Below, in pieces: positions 53,277 to 62,290 of a stretch of DNA of 64,000 nt. The position numbers and the translations under genes are program-made. This DNA is from Ascidiimonas aurantiaca (GTDB lineage Bacteria; Bacteroidota; Bacteroidia; Flavobacteriales; Flavobacteriaceae): the NCBI RefSeq assembly GCF_037646345.1, contig NZ_JBBEWR010000006.1, positions 186,001 to 250,000 of the forward strand, given 5' to 3'. Each line of letters opens with the position of its first letter. Within the stretch, counting starts at the first letter, position 1. The notes below the pieces were generated by a model. The model was given only the letters and a program-made list of their open reading frames with translations. It was not told the origin of the DNA and did not search any database.

Positions 53277-55478
53277 ATGGTTCGTTTTCTATGTTACATA
53301 TGCTTTTTTGCAATACCCGTTCTGGTAATGGGACAAAGAGAGTACGATACACCGCAATTTGAGCTAAAAGGAACAGTGAAGGGGGAGGAGAATGGTGAGC
53401 CGGTGTCGAAGGTAGATGTATATATAATAGGAGGGGGTCAAACCTGGACCAATGTTTTGGGAGAGTTCAAGATTAAAGCCAGAATTGGCGATCAACTGGT
53501 AATAAGCAGCCCTGAATTTGAGACCATACAACATACGATCACTTCACGTGAAGATATTGAAGTACGTATAACAGACTACCAGGCAGGGCAGACTTCACAA
53601 AAAATGAAAGCTCAGGAACGAGAGGATAAACACCGAAAGTTTATTGATTCTGCAAAAGCATATCTCAAAAAAGATATTGATAAAAGTATAGCCTTTATTG
53701 AGCAGTCATTAAAAGTACTTCGCAAAAGGGGAAATAGTAAGCAGGCGGCACGATCATTCAGTACCCTGGGAGATATTTATGCCTTTTGGGAACAATATGA
53801 CCTGGCTATTAGCAATTATAAAACATCGATTGAGCAGGACGATACCCCAAATACACGCATTCAGTTAGCCAAAGTATATTTAAAAGAACAAAGTTTTGAA
53901 AAGGCTGTAAATGAGTTTACCCAACTCTTAAAGGTAGGAGAGCTTTCCAATTTTCAGAGAATTACAGTGATGGAAGGCCTTGGCGATACTTTTGCACTTG
54001 ATAATCAGGATCAAAAAGCAGTTTCACAATATGAAAAAGCCCTGAGGCTGGCTCTTGAAAATATGGTGACCCCAAAAATAACAGATCTTAATTCAAAACT
54101 GGCTGAAGTATATGCCAGACAAAACAATACAGGGGCAGCCGAAGGTTTTTTTACCAATTCGTTACAACTCGCAGAGAGCGAAAACCCTAAAAGAGCCCTT
54201 AGAGAAAAAGAAAAAGTGGCAGATTTTTATAATAAGAACAACCTCTTTGATAAAGAAATTGAACTTCGTAAGTCTTCTTTGCAGCAAGCAAAAAAACTAC
54301 AACGTTCGGTAGGCGATAAAGAAGTGAATAATCGCGGGAGACAGGAAGATTCTATCACACCTCAAAAAATTAATTACAAGATAGCCAATGCATTTATTGC
54401 TCAGGACCGTTATCGGGAAGCCATTCCGTATTTACAGGAAAGTATAGCAGAAGCAGATGAAGAAGAAGATCTGGTAGTTCAAAAAGATGCTACCCGAAAA
54501 TTATCTGAAGTATATCGAACAGTAGGAGACTATACCAAGGCTTTGGAAAGTTATCAGGAGTATGTGACACTGGTAGATGAACTGTATGTTAAAAAAGAAC
54601 AGGAAATATCAAGAGCGAGCAGGTTTAGCAGAGATATCACATTAAAACAGAACAGGATCAACAGTCTTGAAAAAGACCGGGAGCTTAGTGAAAGTAAGTT
54701 TGAACTCGCATTAAAAGACCAGGAACTTATTGTAGCCAATAACAAGCGACAGCGTATTATTATTTACTCCCTTATTTTGGGAATGACTATGTTAGCCCTG
54801 GTCATTTTTCTGTTTTATCGTACGAACCGTCAACAGCATATTAACAATCATCTTTTGGCTCTTAAATCTTTCAGAAGCCAAATGAACCCTCACTTCATTT
54901 TTAATGCGCTTAATTCCGTCAATCAGTTTATAGCAGAGAGCGATGAACGCAGCGCAAATAGATATCTTTCTGAGTTTTCCAGGCTCATGCGCTCGGTATT
55001 AGAGAATTCCGAAGAAGATTTTATACCGCTAAGAAGTGAAATTGACCTTCTGGAATTGTATGTAAAGCTGGAACACTCCCGGTTTAAAGATAAGTTTGAT
55101 TACCATATAGTAATAGATGAAGAGCTGGATATCGATTCTTTTCGTATCCCGCCTATGTTGTTGCAGCCATACATTGAAAATGCCATATGGCACGGGCTTC
55201 GCTATACAGAAGAAAAAGGACAGTTGCAGATCATTTTCTCCCGATATAATGAAAATACGGTTTCCATAATTATAGAAGACAACGGTATAGGCCGTAAACG
55301 ATCTGCTGTTTTAAAAACCCAGAATCAGAAAAAACAAAAATCAAGAGGAATGGGTATTATACAAAAGCGTATAGCCATTTTAAACCGTATGTATAAACAA
55401 AAGATAGAAGTACAGGTACATGACCTTAATAAAGATGGTACCGGTACCTGTGTACGTGTATTGCTAAAAAGAGTTTAA
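53277..55478 (+). CDS. LytS-like sensor histidine kinase with TPR repeats
   Basis: Membrane sensor kinase of 733 residues. A signal peptide (about 1-22) leads to a carboxypeptidase-regulatory-like beta domain (about 26-105), then TPR repeats (about 120-430) and a coiled region. One helix at about 494-516 (YSLILGMTMLALVIFLFY) spans the membrane. The His_kinase domain has the phospho-acceptor H539 in SQMNPHFIFNALNSV, and the ATP-binding part includes PPMLLQPYIENAIWHGL and EDNGIGRKRS. ATG 53277 is chosen over the upstream ATG 53214 as it begins the signal peptide. The response regulator follows 10 bases later. Confidence 0.92.
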   Translation: MVRFLCYICFFAIPVLVMGQREYDTPQFELKGTVKGEENGEPVSKVDVYIIGGGQTWTNVLGEFKIKARIGDQLVISSPEFETIQHTITSREDIEVRITDYQAGQTSQKMKAQEREDKHRKFIDSAKAYLKKDIDKSIAFIEQSLKVLRKRGNSKQAARSFSTLGDIYAFWEQYDLAISNYKTSIEQDDTPNTRIQLAKVYLKEQSFEKAVNEFTQLLKVGELSNFQRITVMEGLGDTFALDNQDQKAVSQYEKALRLALENMVTPKITDLNSKLAEVYARQNNTGAAEGFFTNSLQLAESENPKRALREKEKVADFYNKNNLFDKEIELRKSSLQQAKKLQRSVGDKEVNNRGRQEDSITPQKINYKIANAFIAQDRYREAIPYLQESIAEADEEEDLVVQKDATRKLSEVYRTVGDYTKALESYQEYVTLVDELYVKKEQEISRASRFSRDITLKQNRINSLEKDRELSESKFELALKDQELIVANNKRQRIIIYSLILGMTMLALVIFLFYRTNRQQHINNHLLALKSFRSQMNPHFIFNALNSVNQFIAESDERSANRYLSEFSRLMRSVLENSEEDFIPLRSEIDLLELYVKLEHSRFKDKFDYHIVIDEELDIDSFRIPPMLLQPYIENAIWHGLRYTEEKGQLQIIFSRYNENTVSIIIEDNGIGRKRSAVLKTQNQKKQKSRGMGIIQKRIAILNRMYKQKIEVQVHDLNKDGTGTCVRVLLKRV

Positions 55479-55488
55479 TAATCAAAGT

Positions 55489-56220
55489 ATGAAACTGAAA
55501 ACCCTGTTGGTAGAGGATGAAGCCGTAAGTCGTGATATCCTGAAAAAATACCTGAAAAAATACTGCCCCGAAGTAGAGGTGGCAGGAGAAGCCTCTAATG
55601 TAGAAGATGCTTTGGTACTCATTAGAAATACAAAACCCGACCTGTTGTTCCTGGATGTAGAGATGCCTTTTGGCAATGCTTTTGACCTTTTGGAAAAAGT
55701 AGGAGACCGTTCTTTTGATATTGTGTTTGTAACCGCATATGACCATTATGCAAAAGAGGCACTTAATCAACATGCATCGTATTACCTCACTAAACCGGTT
55801 TCTATAGATGAACTTATCAAAGCAGTAGATTATGTACTAAACACCAGGAAAAAGGAAGAACAGGTATCTAAAAAAATTAGTATCTCAACATCACATCACA
55901 TAAACGGAAAGATCACAGTCCCGCAATTAGACGGATTTAGGGTAATTGAGGTAGCTGATATTTATTATTGTAAAGCCGATGATAACTATACAGAGATCCA
56001 CTTTGAAAAAGGAAAAACACTTATTAGCAAGACCCTTAAGTATATTCAGGAAACCCTTGAAGAGTATCCGTTTGCCAGAATTCACAAATCGTATCTGGTA
56101 AATGTACAGCACATTGCCAGTTATAAAAGAGGTAAGGGGGGGAGTGTGGTACTTTCTAACGGTAAAGAACTGGTAGTATCTTCATCGAGAAAACAGGAAC
56201 TCCTCTCGTATTTTGAATAG
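55489..56220 (+). CDS. LytTR-family response regulator
   Basis: Response regulator of 243 residues that partners the kinase just upstream. The receiver domain has the phospho-acceptor D56 in DLLFLDVEMP, with the acidic pair in LLVEDEAVSR and the lysine in YYLTKPVS. The LytTR DNA-binding domain (about residues 135-243) includes IYYCKADDNYTEIHFEKGKT and RIHKSYLVNVQHI. Targets are unknown; LytTR regulators bind direct repeats, none of which I could identify nearby. Confidence 0.95.
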   Translation: MKLKTLLVEDEAVSRDILKKYLKKYCPEVEVAGEASNVEDALVLIRNTKPDLLFLDVEMPFGNAFDLLEKVGDRSFDIVFVTAYDHYAKEALNQHASYYLTKPVSIDELIKAVDYVLNTRKKEEQVSKKISISTSHHINGKITVPQLDGFRVIEVADIYYCKADDNYTEIHFEKGKTLISKTLKYIQETLEEYPFARIHKSYLVNVQHIASYKRGKGGSVVLSNGKELVVSSSRKQELLSYFE

Positions 56221-56239
56221 TTTTTATGTAAGGGTTATT

Positions 56240-56247
56240 TACCTTTG
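56240..56247 (+). promoter_or_regulatory. Bacteroidota -7 box upstream of the carbonic anhydrase-like gene
   Basis: TACCTTTG matches TAnnTTTG and ends 25 bases before the ATG at 56273. The nearest upstream TTG (56213-56215) is 24 bases away, a little long. Confidence 0.55.
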
Positions 56248-56272
56248 TGTGTTATAAAAAATCAGGAATAAA

Positions 56273-56794
56273 ATGATCATAAAAAAGGTAAACGGGAAGG
56301 AACCCCGGTTTGGTGACAATTGTTTTATTGCAGAAAATGCAGTGGTAGTAGGCGATGTAGAAACCGGGTCAGATTGTAGCTTCTGGTTTAATGCAGTGGT
56401 GCGGGGAGATGTACACTACATAAAAATTGGAGATAAAGTGAACGTTCAGGACGGGGCAGTGATTCATTGTACCTATCAAAAGCACCCTACGAATATAGGT
56501 AATGATGTCTCGATTGGTCATAATGCCATTGTACACGGGTGTACCATTAAAGACCGCGTACTCATAGGTATGGGGAGTATTGTGATGGATGGCTGTGTGG
56601 TAGAGAGCAATAGTATTATTGCTGCCGGGGCGGTAGTGACCCAGGGTACGGTAGTACCCTCCGGAACTATTTATGCAGGAGTGCCTGCTAAAAAAGTAAA
56701 AGATATAAGTGAAGAGCTCATTACCGGAGAAATCGAAAGAATAGCCGCTAATTATATCACCTATTCCGGGTGGTTTAAAGAAGATGAAGGCTAA
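56273..56794 (+). CDS. Gamma carbonic anhydrase-like hexapeptide-repeat protein
   Basis: Left-handed beta-helix protein of 173 residues of the gamma carbonic anhydrase/YrdA group. The zinc histidines are visible in DGAVIHCTYQKHP and SIGHNAIVHGCTIKDR. Hexapeptide repeats run through most of the chain, as in VVGDVETGSDCSFWFNAVVR, and a C-terminal helix follows. Carbonic anhydrase activity is known for some members but not for all, so the function is probable only. It has its own -7 box and is followed 46 bases later by fabD. Confidence 0.9.
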   Translation: MIIKKVNGKEPRFGDNCFIAENAVVVGDVETGSDCSFWFNAVVRGDVHYIKIGDKVNVQDGAVIHCTYQKHPTNIGNDVSIGHNAIVHGCTIKDRVLIGMGSIVMDGCVVESNSIIAAGAVVTQGTVVPSGTIYAGVPAKKVKDISEELITGEIERIAANYITYSGWFKEDEG

Positions 56795-56806
56795 ATATAT
56801 AATTCT

Positions 56807-56814
56807 TATTTTTG
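56807..56814 (+). promoter_or_regulatory. Bacteroidota -7 box upstream of fabD
   Basis: TATTTTTG matches TAnnTTTG and ends 26 bases before the fabD ATG. No clear TTG -33 element is visible. Confidence 0.5.
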
Positions 56815-56840
56815 CGCATCCAAACTACTAAATTACTTGT

Positions 56841-57725
56841 ATGAAAGCATTTGTTTTTCCCGGTCAGGGTGCTCAGTTTTCAGGAATGGGCTCAGACCTT
56901 TATGAAAAATATTCTCAGGCCCGGGACCTTTTTGAACGTGCTAATGAGATTTTAGGATTTTCTATTACCGAGATCATGTTTAGCGGTTCCCAGGAAGATC
57001 TCACCCAGACCCGTGTTACACAGCCGGCCATTTTTTTACATTCGGTTATTTTGAGTAAAGTAATGGGCAATACATTTGCTCCCGATATGGTGGCGGGCCA
57101 CTCCCTCGGAGAATTGTCGGCACTGGCGGCCAATGGTACCCTCGCTTTTGAAGATGGCCTGAAACTGGTTTCGCAAAGAGCCCAGGCTATGCAAAAAGCC
57201 TGTGAGCTCAATGCCGGTACTATGGCAGCAGTATTGGGGCTTTCCAATAACATAGTTGAAAAAGTATGTAAAGAGACCAATGGCATTGTTGTTCCCGCAA
57301 ATTATAATTGCCCCGGACAACTGGTGATCTCAGGTGAGGTAGAAGCCATTACAGCGGCTTGTGAAGCACTTAAAGAAGCCGGAGCAAAACGGGCAATGGT
57401 CTTAAAAGTAGGCGGGGCATTCCATTCCCCTCTTATGGAACCTGCACGAGAAGAATTGGCTAATGCTATAGAAAATACTACATTCCATAAACCTTCATGC
57501 CCGGTGTATCAAAATGTAAGCACTTATGCGGTTACCAACAGAGATGAGATCAAAAAAAATCTCATGCTACAACTTACGGCTCCTGTAAAATGGATGCAAA
57601 GCGTACGAAATATGATTGCAGACGGGGCAGATACCTTTGTTGAGGTAGGGCCTGGAAAAGTACTTCAGGGACTCATTAAAAAGACAGATAGCAGCGCAGA
57701 TGCTATAGCTGCAGAGATAGAATAA
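56841..57725 (+). CDS. fabD: Malonyl-CoA:acyl carrier protein transacylase
   Basis: Transfers the malonyl group from CoA to acyl carrier protein in fatty acid synthesis, 294 residues. The active serine is S88 in VAGHSLGEL and the catalytic histidine is H195 in GGAFHSPLM. The glutamine loop FPGQGAQFSGMG near the start completes the site. It stands alone here without other fab genes, and a long perfect hairpin follows 17 bases after the stop. Confidence 0.97.
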   Translation: MKAFVFPGQGAQFSGMGSDLYEKYSQARDLFERANEILGFSITEIMFSGSQEDLTQTRVTQPAIFLHSVILSKVMGNTFAPDMVAGHSLGELSALAANGTLAFEDGLKLVSQRAQAMQKACELNAGTMAAVLGLSNNIVEKVCKETNGIVVPANYNCPGQLVISGEVEAITAACEALKEAGAKRAMVLKVGGAFHSPLMEPAREELANAIENTTFHKPSCPVYQNVSTYAVTNRDEIKKNLMLQLTAPVKWMQSVRNMIADGADTFVEVGPGKVLQGLIKKTDSSADAIAAEIE

Positions 57726-57742
57726 TCATTGTTTTCAGATAT

Positions 57743-57785
57743 AACAACTACCCTGTTGGTCTTAAAACCAACAGGGTAGTTGTTT
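57743..57785 (+). terminator. Long perfect hairpin after fabD
   Basis: 18-base arms (57743-57760 and 57767-57784) are perfectly complementary, with a 6-base loop CTTAAA; the stem contains ACCCTGTTGGT. The tail is only a short T-run (GTTT), so termination may be weak or depend on the A-rich reverse side. It separates fabD from the antiporter gene. Confidence 0.7.
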
Positions 57786-57912
57786 GGCAAGTATCCGAAA
57801 ATTTAAAACTGCTTACTTCAGTTCCTAATACCCTTTGGTTTACTATTGGTTAATACATAGTCTTTTGTATGTATTTAGTGCGTATTTTAGCAATTGTAAA
57901 AATTTCTATCAA

Positions 57913-59157
57913 ATGGATTACTACACAATAGCCACCGTTCTTATCGTTCTGGCTGCACTTTTTGGCTACATCAATGTTCGCTTTTTAAAACTTCCTATTA
58001 CCATAGGGCTTATGATCATTACCCTGGCCGCTACTCTGGCGGTAGTAGCAATTGCGCAATTTGATGATACCCTGCTCATAAAAGAAAAAGAGCTTATTTC
58101 CCAGATAGATTTTAAAACCGTAGTGTTAGACATTATGCTGAGTTTTCTGCTTTTTGCAGGAGCATTACATACCAATTTTACCCAGCTGAGAAAACAGCGC
58201 TGGCCTATTTTTATTTTTGCGACTTTGGGGGTCATGGCTTCTGCACTTCTGGTAGGAGGTACTATGTATTTTGTATTGCAGTGGCTAGGCTTTCAGGTAG
58301 CGTTTATTTATTGTTTGTTATTTGGTTCTCTTATTTCACCCACAGACCCGATCGCGGTATTGGGAATACTTAAAAAGGCCAATACCCCAAAAAAACTTGA
58401 AATAAAAATAGTGGGAGAATCGCTTTTTAATGACGGGGTAGGCGTAGTTGTGTTCCTAACCATCTTTTCTATAGCTGCTTCCGGAAATGCGCAGGTAGAA
58501 GACATTCTCGAACTTTTTGGAAAAGAGATCTTTGGAGGGTTGGCTTTGGGAATGGTACTGGGTTGGGTAGCTTACCGTATGATGCGCTCTATTGATAATT
58601 ATGAAATAGAAGTAGTAATTACCATAGCCTTAGTGATGGGCGGAACATTAATAGCTCATAATCTGCATCTTTCTGCACCTTTAGCTATGGTAACCGCAGG
58701 TCTTTTTATAGGGAACGATCGGGTGCGCGATGCCGTCATGTCTGAAGAAACCGAAAGCTATGTAGATAAATTCTGGGAGCTTATAGACGTACTCCTTAAT
58801 ACCGTTCTTTTTGTGATGATAGGTATGGAACTACTTATTCTTACCTTTGAAGGGTCCTATATACTTGCCGGTTTACTGGCTATTCCTATTGTTTTGCTTG
58901 CCAGGTTTGCCTCACTCTGGTTACCCGTAAACCTGTTTGCCAAAAGACTCGAATTTGTACGGCGTACCAATCTGGTTATGACCTGGGGCGGACTCAGGGG
59001 TGGGATCTCCATAGCCCTGGCACTGAGCCTGACCGCTGAAATGCACCGGGAGCTTTTTTTAGTAATTACCTATATTATAGTAGTGTTTTCTATTATTGTT
59101 CAGGGGCTGACTGTAGGCCCGCTGGTTGCCCGGGTCACTGCTAAGAAAATCGAGTAG
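57913..59157 (+). CDS. CPA1-family sodium:proton antiporter (NhaP-like)
   Basis: Inner-membrane antiporter of 414 residues with about 12-13 helices. The unwound-helix motif is SPTDPIAVLGILKKA and the ion-binding ND motif is in ESLFNDGVGVVVF. The arginine segment MTWGGLRGGISIALALS near residue 356 is also typical. It exchanges sodium or potassium for protons. ATG 57913 is chosen over the upstream ATG 57835, since the extra residues do not resemble the family. It has no cytoplasmic C-terminal extension. Confidence 0.94.
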   Translation: MDYYTIATVLIVLAALFGYINVRFLKLPITIGLMIITLAATLAVVAIAQFDDTLLIKEKELISQIDFKTVVLDIMLSFLLFAGALHTNFTQLRKQRWPIFIFATLGVMASALLVGGTMYFVLQWLGFQVAFIYCLLFGSLISPTDPIAVLGILKKANTPKKLEIKIVGESLFNDGVGVVVFLTIFSIAASGNAQVEDILELFGKEIFGGLALGMVLGWVAYRMMRSIDNYEIEVVITIALVMGGTLIAHNLHLSAPLAMVTAGLFIGNDRVRDAVMSEETESYVDKFWELIDVLLNTVLFVMIGMELLILTFEGSYILAGLLAIPIVLLARFASLWLPVNLFAKRLEFVRRTNLVMTWGGLRGGISIALALSLTAEMHRELFLVITYIIVVFSIIVQGLTVGPLVARVTAKKIE

Positions 59158-59388
59158 CAGGTACGGGTTTATTCTATACATTACAAAATTGTTTTTCGAA
59201 TGGGCATGCCTAAATAATAGATAATTGCAATAAATGTTTGTTTATTATGCACCTGAGGGCTATAGTCACTCAAAACCGTTTTTTTAACCTATTAGTTTTG
59301 TATTTTATACTTTGTTTTATTATACAAATACTGCCTGTTCTTTCTTAACGTGAAAAGTATGAGCCTCCTATATTAAAGGGTTTTTCTA

Positions 59389-60810
59389 TTAAAATGAAAG
59401 ACCTCTGTAATACTCGAGAACTTTAACCCGTAATAAGTATTCATATTTAACATTGGCCAGGTTAATTTGGGCATTGTCAAGGTTGTTTTTACTGGTTATA
59501 TATGCCAGGAAGTTGGAAACCCCTTCATTAAATAAAATTTCATTAATGCGGTAAGATTCCCCAAATGCTTCTACCTGTTTTTCAATACTTTTGTAGCGAC
59601 CGTATGCGGCTTCCATATCAAAATGCACTCTGGAAATAGCATTTTTAATTTCCTGATGTGTACGTTCCAGGGCCACCAGCGATTCTTTTACACGTATCTT
59701 TTCAAGAGCCACATTGTTTTTGGCACGAAACCCGTTAAAGAGAGGAATATTTACGGCTACTCCAATTACAGTATTTAAATTGTTGTCAAACTGATCTGTA
59801 AAGCTTATACTCTCTGCACGAAAATCGGTGCGTTCTTCAAATACGGGTATTACCTCGTTATTTATGGTAACAAAATTATCAGTTTCAACAATGCTGGTGC
59901 CCGTTTCTGTAAACACTTCGGCAGCACTGGAGTAATTGGTATTTACCCTTCCAAAAACCGAGATCTCAGGTGTAAACTGTGACTTTGCCACGCTTACTCC
60001 TTTTTCGGCTGCTTTTACCCGTAGTTCCCGGGCTTTAAAGGTAGCCAGGTTTTGTAAGGCATCTTTATACACTTCTTCTGAAGACAGTTCATACTTCTCA
60101 AAGTCTAAAACCAGGTCCTCCGTGTTAAGGTCCACAGCCTGATCTAAATTCAGTAATTGCCTCAGTTCCAGTTTGGCATTGTTGAGGCTGCTTTCCGAGG
60201 TAAGAATATTGGTTTCATCTATGGTTTTTTGCCCCAGAATATCCGCATAATCAGCAGGATTACCTGATTCGTTCTTGTAGAGGTTCTCCTGAATTTTTAA
60301 TTGTTTCAGCGTAGCCTCCAGTCGTCTTTTGTTCAATCTCAGCACATCCCTACTGTTAAGCACCTGTAAATAGGCCAACGTAACATTTAAGACCAGGTTT
60401 TGACGCGCCTCTTCTATTTCCATTTCGGCAGCCATTTTGTTAAAACGGTTTTGTTTTGCAGTGTTCAGGAGCCTGAAACCATTAAAGATAGTTGCATCCA
60501 GACGCAAGCGGGCACTTGAAAATGTGAGTTTCTGATTTATAAAATCATTGGTAAAAGGGTCTATACTACGCCCGTCATTGATACCCAGATCAAAATCTCC
60601 ATTTAAAGTGGGAAGCAAATTGGCTTTGGACTGCTGATAGTTCACCTTTGCCGAGGTGGAGGTTAATACCGCCGATCTCAGATCGAGATTGTTCTCTATG
60701 GCAATAATAATACAATCGGAAAGCGAATAGCTTTGTGAGGTTGTGTTTTGAGAAAAAGCAATGCAGCACCATAGAATTGCATAGGTGCATATTATTTGTT
60801 TATACAACAT
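59389..60810 (-). CDS. TolC-family outer membrane protein
   Basis: Outer-membrane efflux protein of 473 residues. The signal peptide ends near AFSQ (residue 21). Two efflux repeats follow (SYSLSDCIIIAIENNLDLRS in the first), with a loop region near residues 285-340 (FTETGTSIVETDNFVTINNE) longer than usual, and the conserved C-terminal YEYLLRVKVLEYYRG. It is the last gene of the second ABC module, 12 bases after the ATPase. About 230 bases of non-coding DNA with no clear structure separate it from the convergent antiporter gene. Confidence 0.93.
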   Translation of the reverse strand: MLYKQIICTYAILWCCIAFSQNTTSQSYSLSDCIIIAIENNLDLRSAVLTSTSAKVNYQQSKANLLPTLNGDFDLGINDGRSIDPFTNDFINQKLTFSSARLRLDATIFNGFRLLNTAKQNRFNKMAAEMEIEEARQNLVLNVTLAYLQVLNSRDVLRLNKRRLEATLKQLKIQENLYKNESGNPADYADILGQKTIDETNILTSESSLNNAKLELRQLLNLDQAVDLNTEDLVLDFEKYELSSEEVYKDALQNLATFKARELRVKAAEKGVSVAKSQFTPEISVFGRVNTNYSSAAEVFTETGTSIVETDNFVTINNEVIPVFEERTDFRAESISFTDQFDNNLNTVIGVAVNIPLFNGFRAKNNVALEKIRVKESLVALERTHQEIKNAISRVHFDMEAAYGRYKSIEKQVEAFGESYRINEILFNEGVSNFLAYITSKNNLDNAQINLANVKYEYLLRVKVLEYYRGLSF

Positions 60811-60822
60811 GACAGGGTGGTA

Positions 60823-61497
60823 TTAAGAGACTATTTTACCGTCTAAAAGATTAATAATTCGCGATCCGTAGGCAGCATTGTTTTCAGAATGGGTAGCCTG
60901 AATAATAGAGACCCCTTCTTTATTTAGCTCAGAGAAGAGTTCCATAATTTCCCTGCTTTGTTTAGAGTTTAGATTTCCGGTGGGTTCATCGGCCAGAATA
61001 AGTTTTGGTTTGGTTATAAGCGCTCTGGCAATACCTACGAGTTGTTGCTGTCCGCCACTTAACTGAGTGGGAAAAAGATCTTTTTTTCCTACCATCTGAA
61101 AACGATCTAATATATCGGCTACTAAAGCCTTGCGCTCAGATGATTTTACGTTTTTGTACAACAGGGGAGTTTCTATATTCTCCTGTACGGTAAGCTCATC
61201 AATGAGGTGATAGGCTTGAAATACAAAACCAATATATTCTTTGTATAATCTTGACCGGTTCTTCTCTTTCATGTCATGTACCGTTTCTCCCAGAAAAGTA
61301 TAACCACCCCCGGTTAAATGGTCAAGCATACCTATACAATTTAGTAGAGTGGATTTTCCTGAGCCGGACGGCCCCATTAATGAGATAAATTCTCCTTCTT
61401 GCACCACAAGGTCAATTTCGTCAAGTAACATGACTTTTTTTCCCCCGGAATTTACCGCTTTTGAGGCATTACTTAATTTAAAAAGTGCATTTGCCAT
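60823..61497 (-). CDS. MacB/LolD-type ABC ATPase
   Basis: ATPase of 224 residues. Walker A is GPSGSGKST, the signature is LSGGQQQLVGIARALI (LVGIARA where RVAIARA is more usual), and Walker B is LILADEPTGNL. It belongs to the same group as the ATPase at 35406 but is clearly diverged from it. It lies between the GIN-domain protein and the TolC-like gene and is the likely motor for the large permease at the right edge. Confidence 0.94.
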   Translation of the reverse strand: MANALFKLSNASKAVNSGGKKVMLLDEIDLVVQEGEFISLMGPSGSGKSTLLNCIGMLDHLTGGGYTFLGETVHDMKEKNRSRLYKEYIGFVFQAYHLIDELTVQENIETPLLYKNVKSSERKALVADILDRFQMVGKKDLFPTQLSGGQQQLVGIARALITKPKLILADEPTGNLNSKQSREIMELFSELNKEGVSIIQATHSENNAAYGSRIINLLDGKIVS

Positions 61498-61531
61498 GTT
61501 TTGTGCTTTTTGATTGATGATTTTTTTTGAA

Positions 61532-62269
61532 TTAGTTTATTTTGGTGATTCGGGATTTTCCAAAACTCAATCCCTTTCTTATTACAGGATTGCCTTTATA
61601 ATGTAATCTTGCTTCTCCGTATGCGGTGAACTTAATGCGCTCGGAGGCCTGGATATTAAAATCGGCTTCTCCATAGGCTATCAATTTTGTAGTTTTGTTA
61701 TTTACGGAAAGCAGGTTAACTTCTCCTTCACCATAAGAAGTGACTTTTTGGAAGTGAACATTTCCCTCCTTAACAGTCAATGTGCTTTCACCATAAATAT
61801 CTACATCAAAATCTGTGAACATTACTTTATTAAAAATCATAATAGATTCGCCATAAAGATTGAGTTTAAACTTTTCTGAAGTTATCGGGCTTTCACACAG
61901 GATAGTTTGTTCTCCTCTTACGGATAGCGCTTTCAGATCTCTGTAAACTATGGTAACAGTTAATATTTTTCCTTTGTAAACAGGGATCTTTCGTTTCATT
62001 CTGTTGTGTTTCACTTTTTCATGTTTGGTGAGCTCTTTGGCATCGTCCAGATACACACGTAATGTATTTCCCTTAACCTCAATATTTACTTTATCTTCAG
62101 GTACCAGGCAATTTTTTATGGTTACTGATGGTTCATCTCCCTGAACGAGTATGGCTTCAATATGAGGGCTAATGATCACTTTGTTAAAAGAGTCAACAGG
62201 TTTTTTGGTTTGTGCTGTTCCCGGAAGTAGAACACAACTCAAGAGGAAAGTAAGGATATAGTATTTCAT
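61532..62269 (-). CDS. GIN-domain (DUF2807) protein with YGE repeats
   Basis: Secreted protein of 245 residues. A signal peptide ends near GTAQ (residue 20). The body is a GIN/DUF2807 domain, predicted to fold as a beta-helix. The motif YGE recurs with its glycine at residues 140, 160, 180, 200 and 218, with related RGE at 118-120 and FGK at 235-237, so the repeat is 20 residues long in the middle. Its place between an ABC permease and its ATPase on the same strand suggests that it works with that module, perhaps in the periplasm or at the surface. No export substrate is known. Confidence 0.85.
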   Translation of the reverse strand: MKYYILTFLLSCVLLPGTAQTKKPVDSFNKVIISPHIEAILVQGDEPSVTIKNCLVPEDKVNIEVKGNTLRVYLDDAKELTKHEKVKHNRMKRKIPVYKGKILTVTIVYRDLKALSVRGEQTILCESPITSEKFKLNLYGESIMIFNKVMFTDFDVDIYGESTLTVKEGNVHFQKVTSYGEGEVNLLSVNNKTTKLIAYGEADFNIQASERIKFTAYGEARLHYKGNPVIRKGLSFGKSRITKIN

Positions 62270-62290
62270 GATATATATTTTTTTGTTTGA

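Noticed and set aside
59158..59388. Possible small RNA or gene in the 231-base gap before the second TolC gene
   Set aside because: No open frame with a sensible start, no -7 box and no strong hairpin could be found; the sequence is simply AT-rich.
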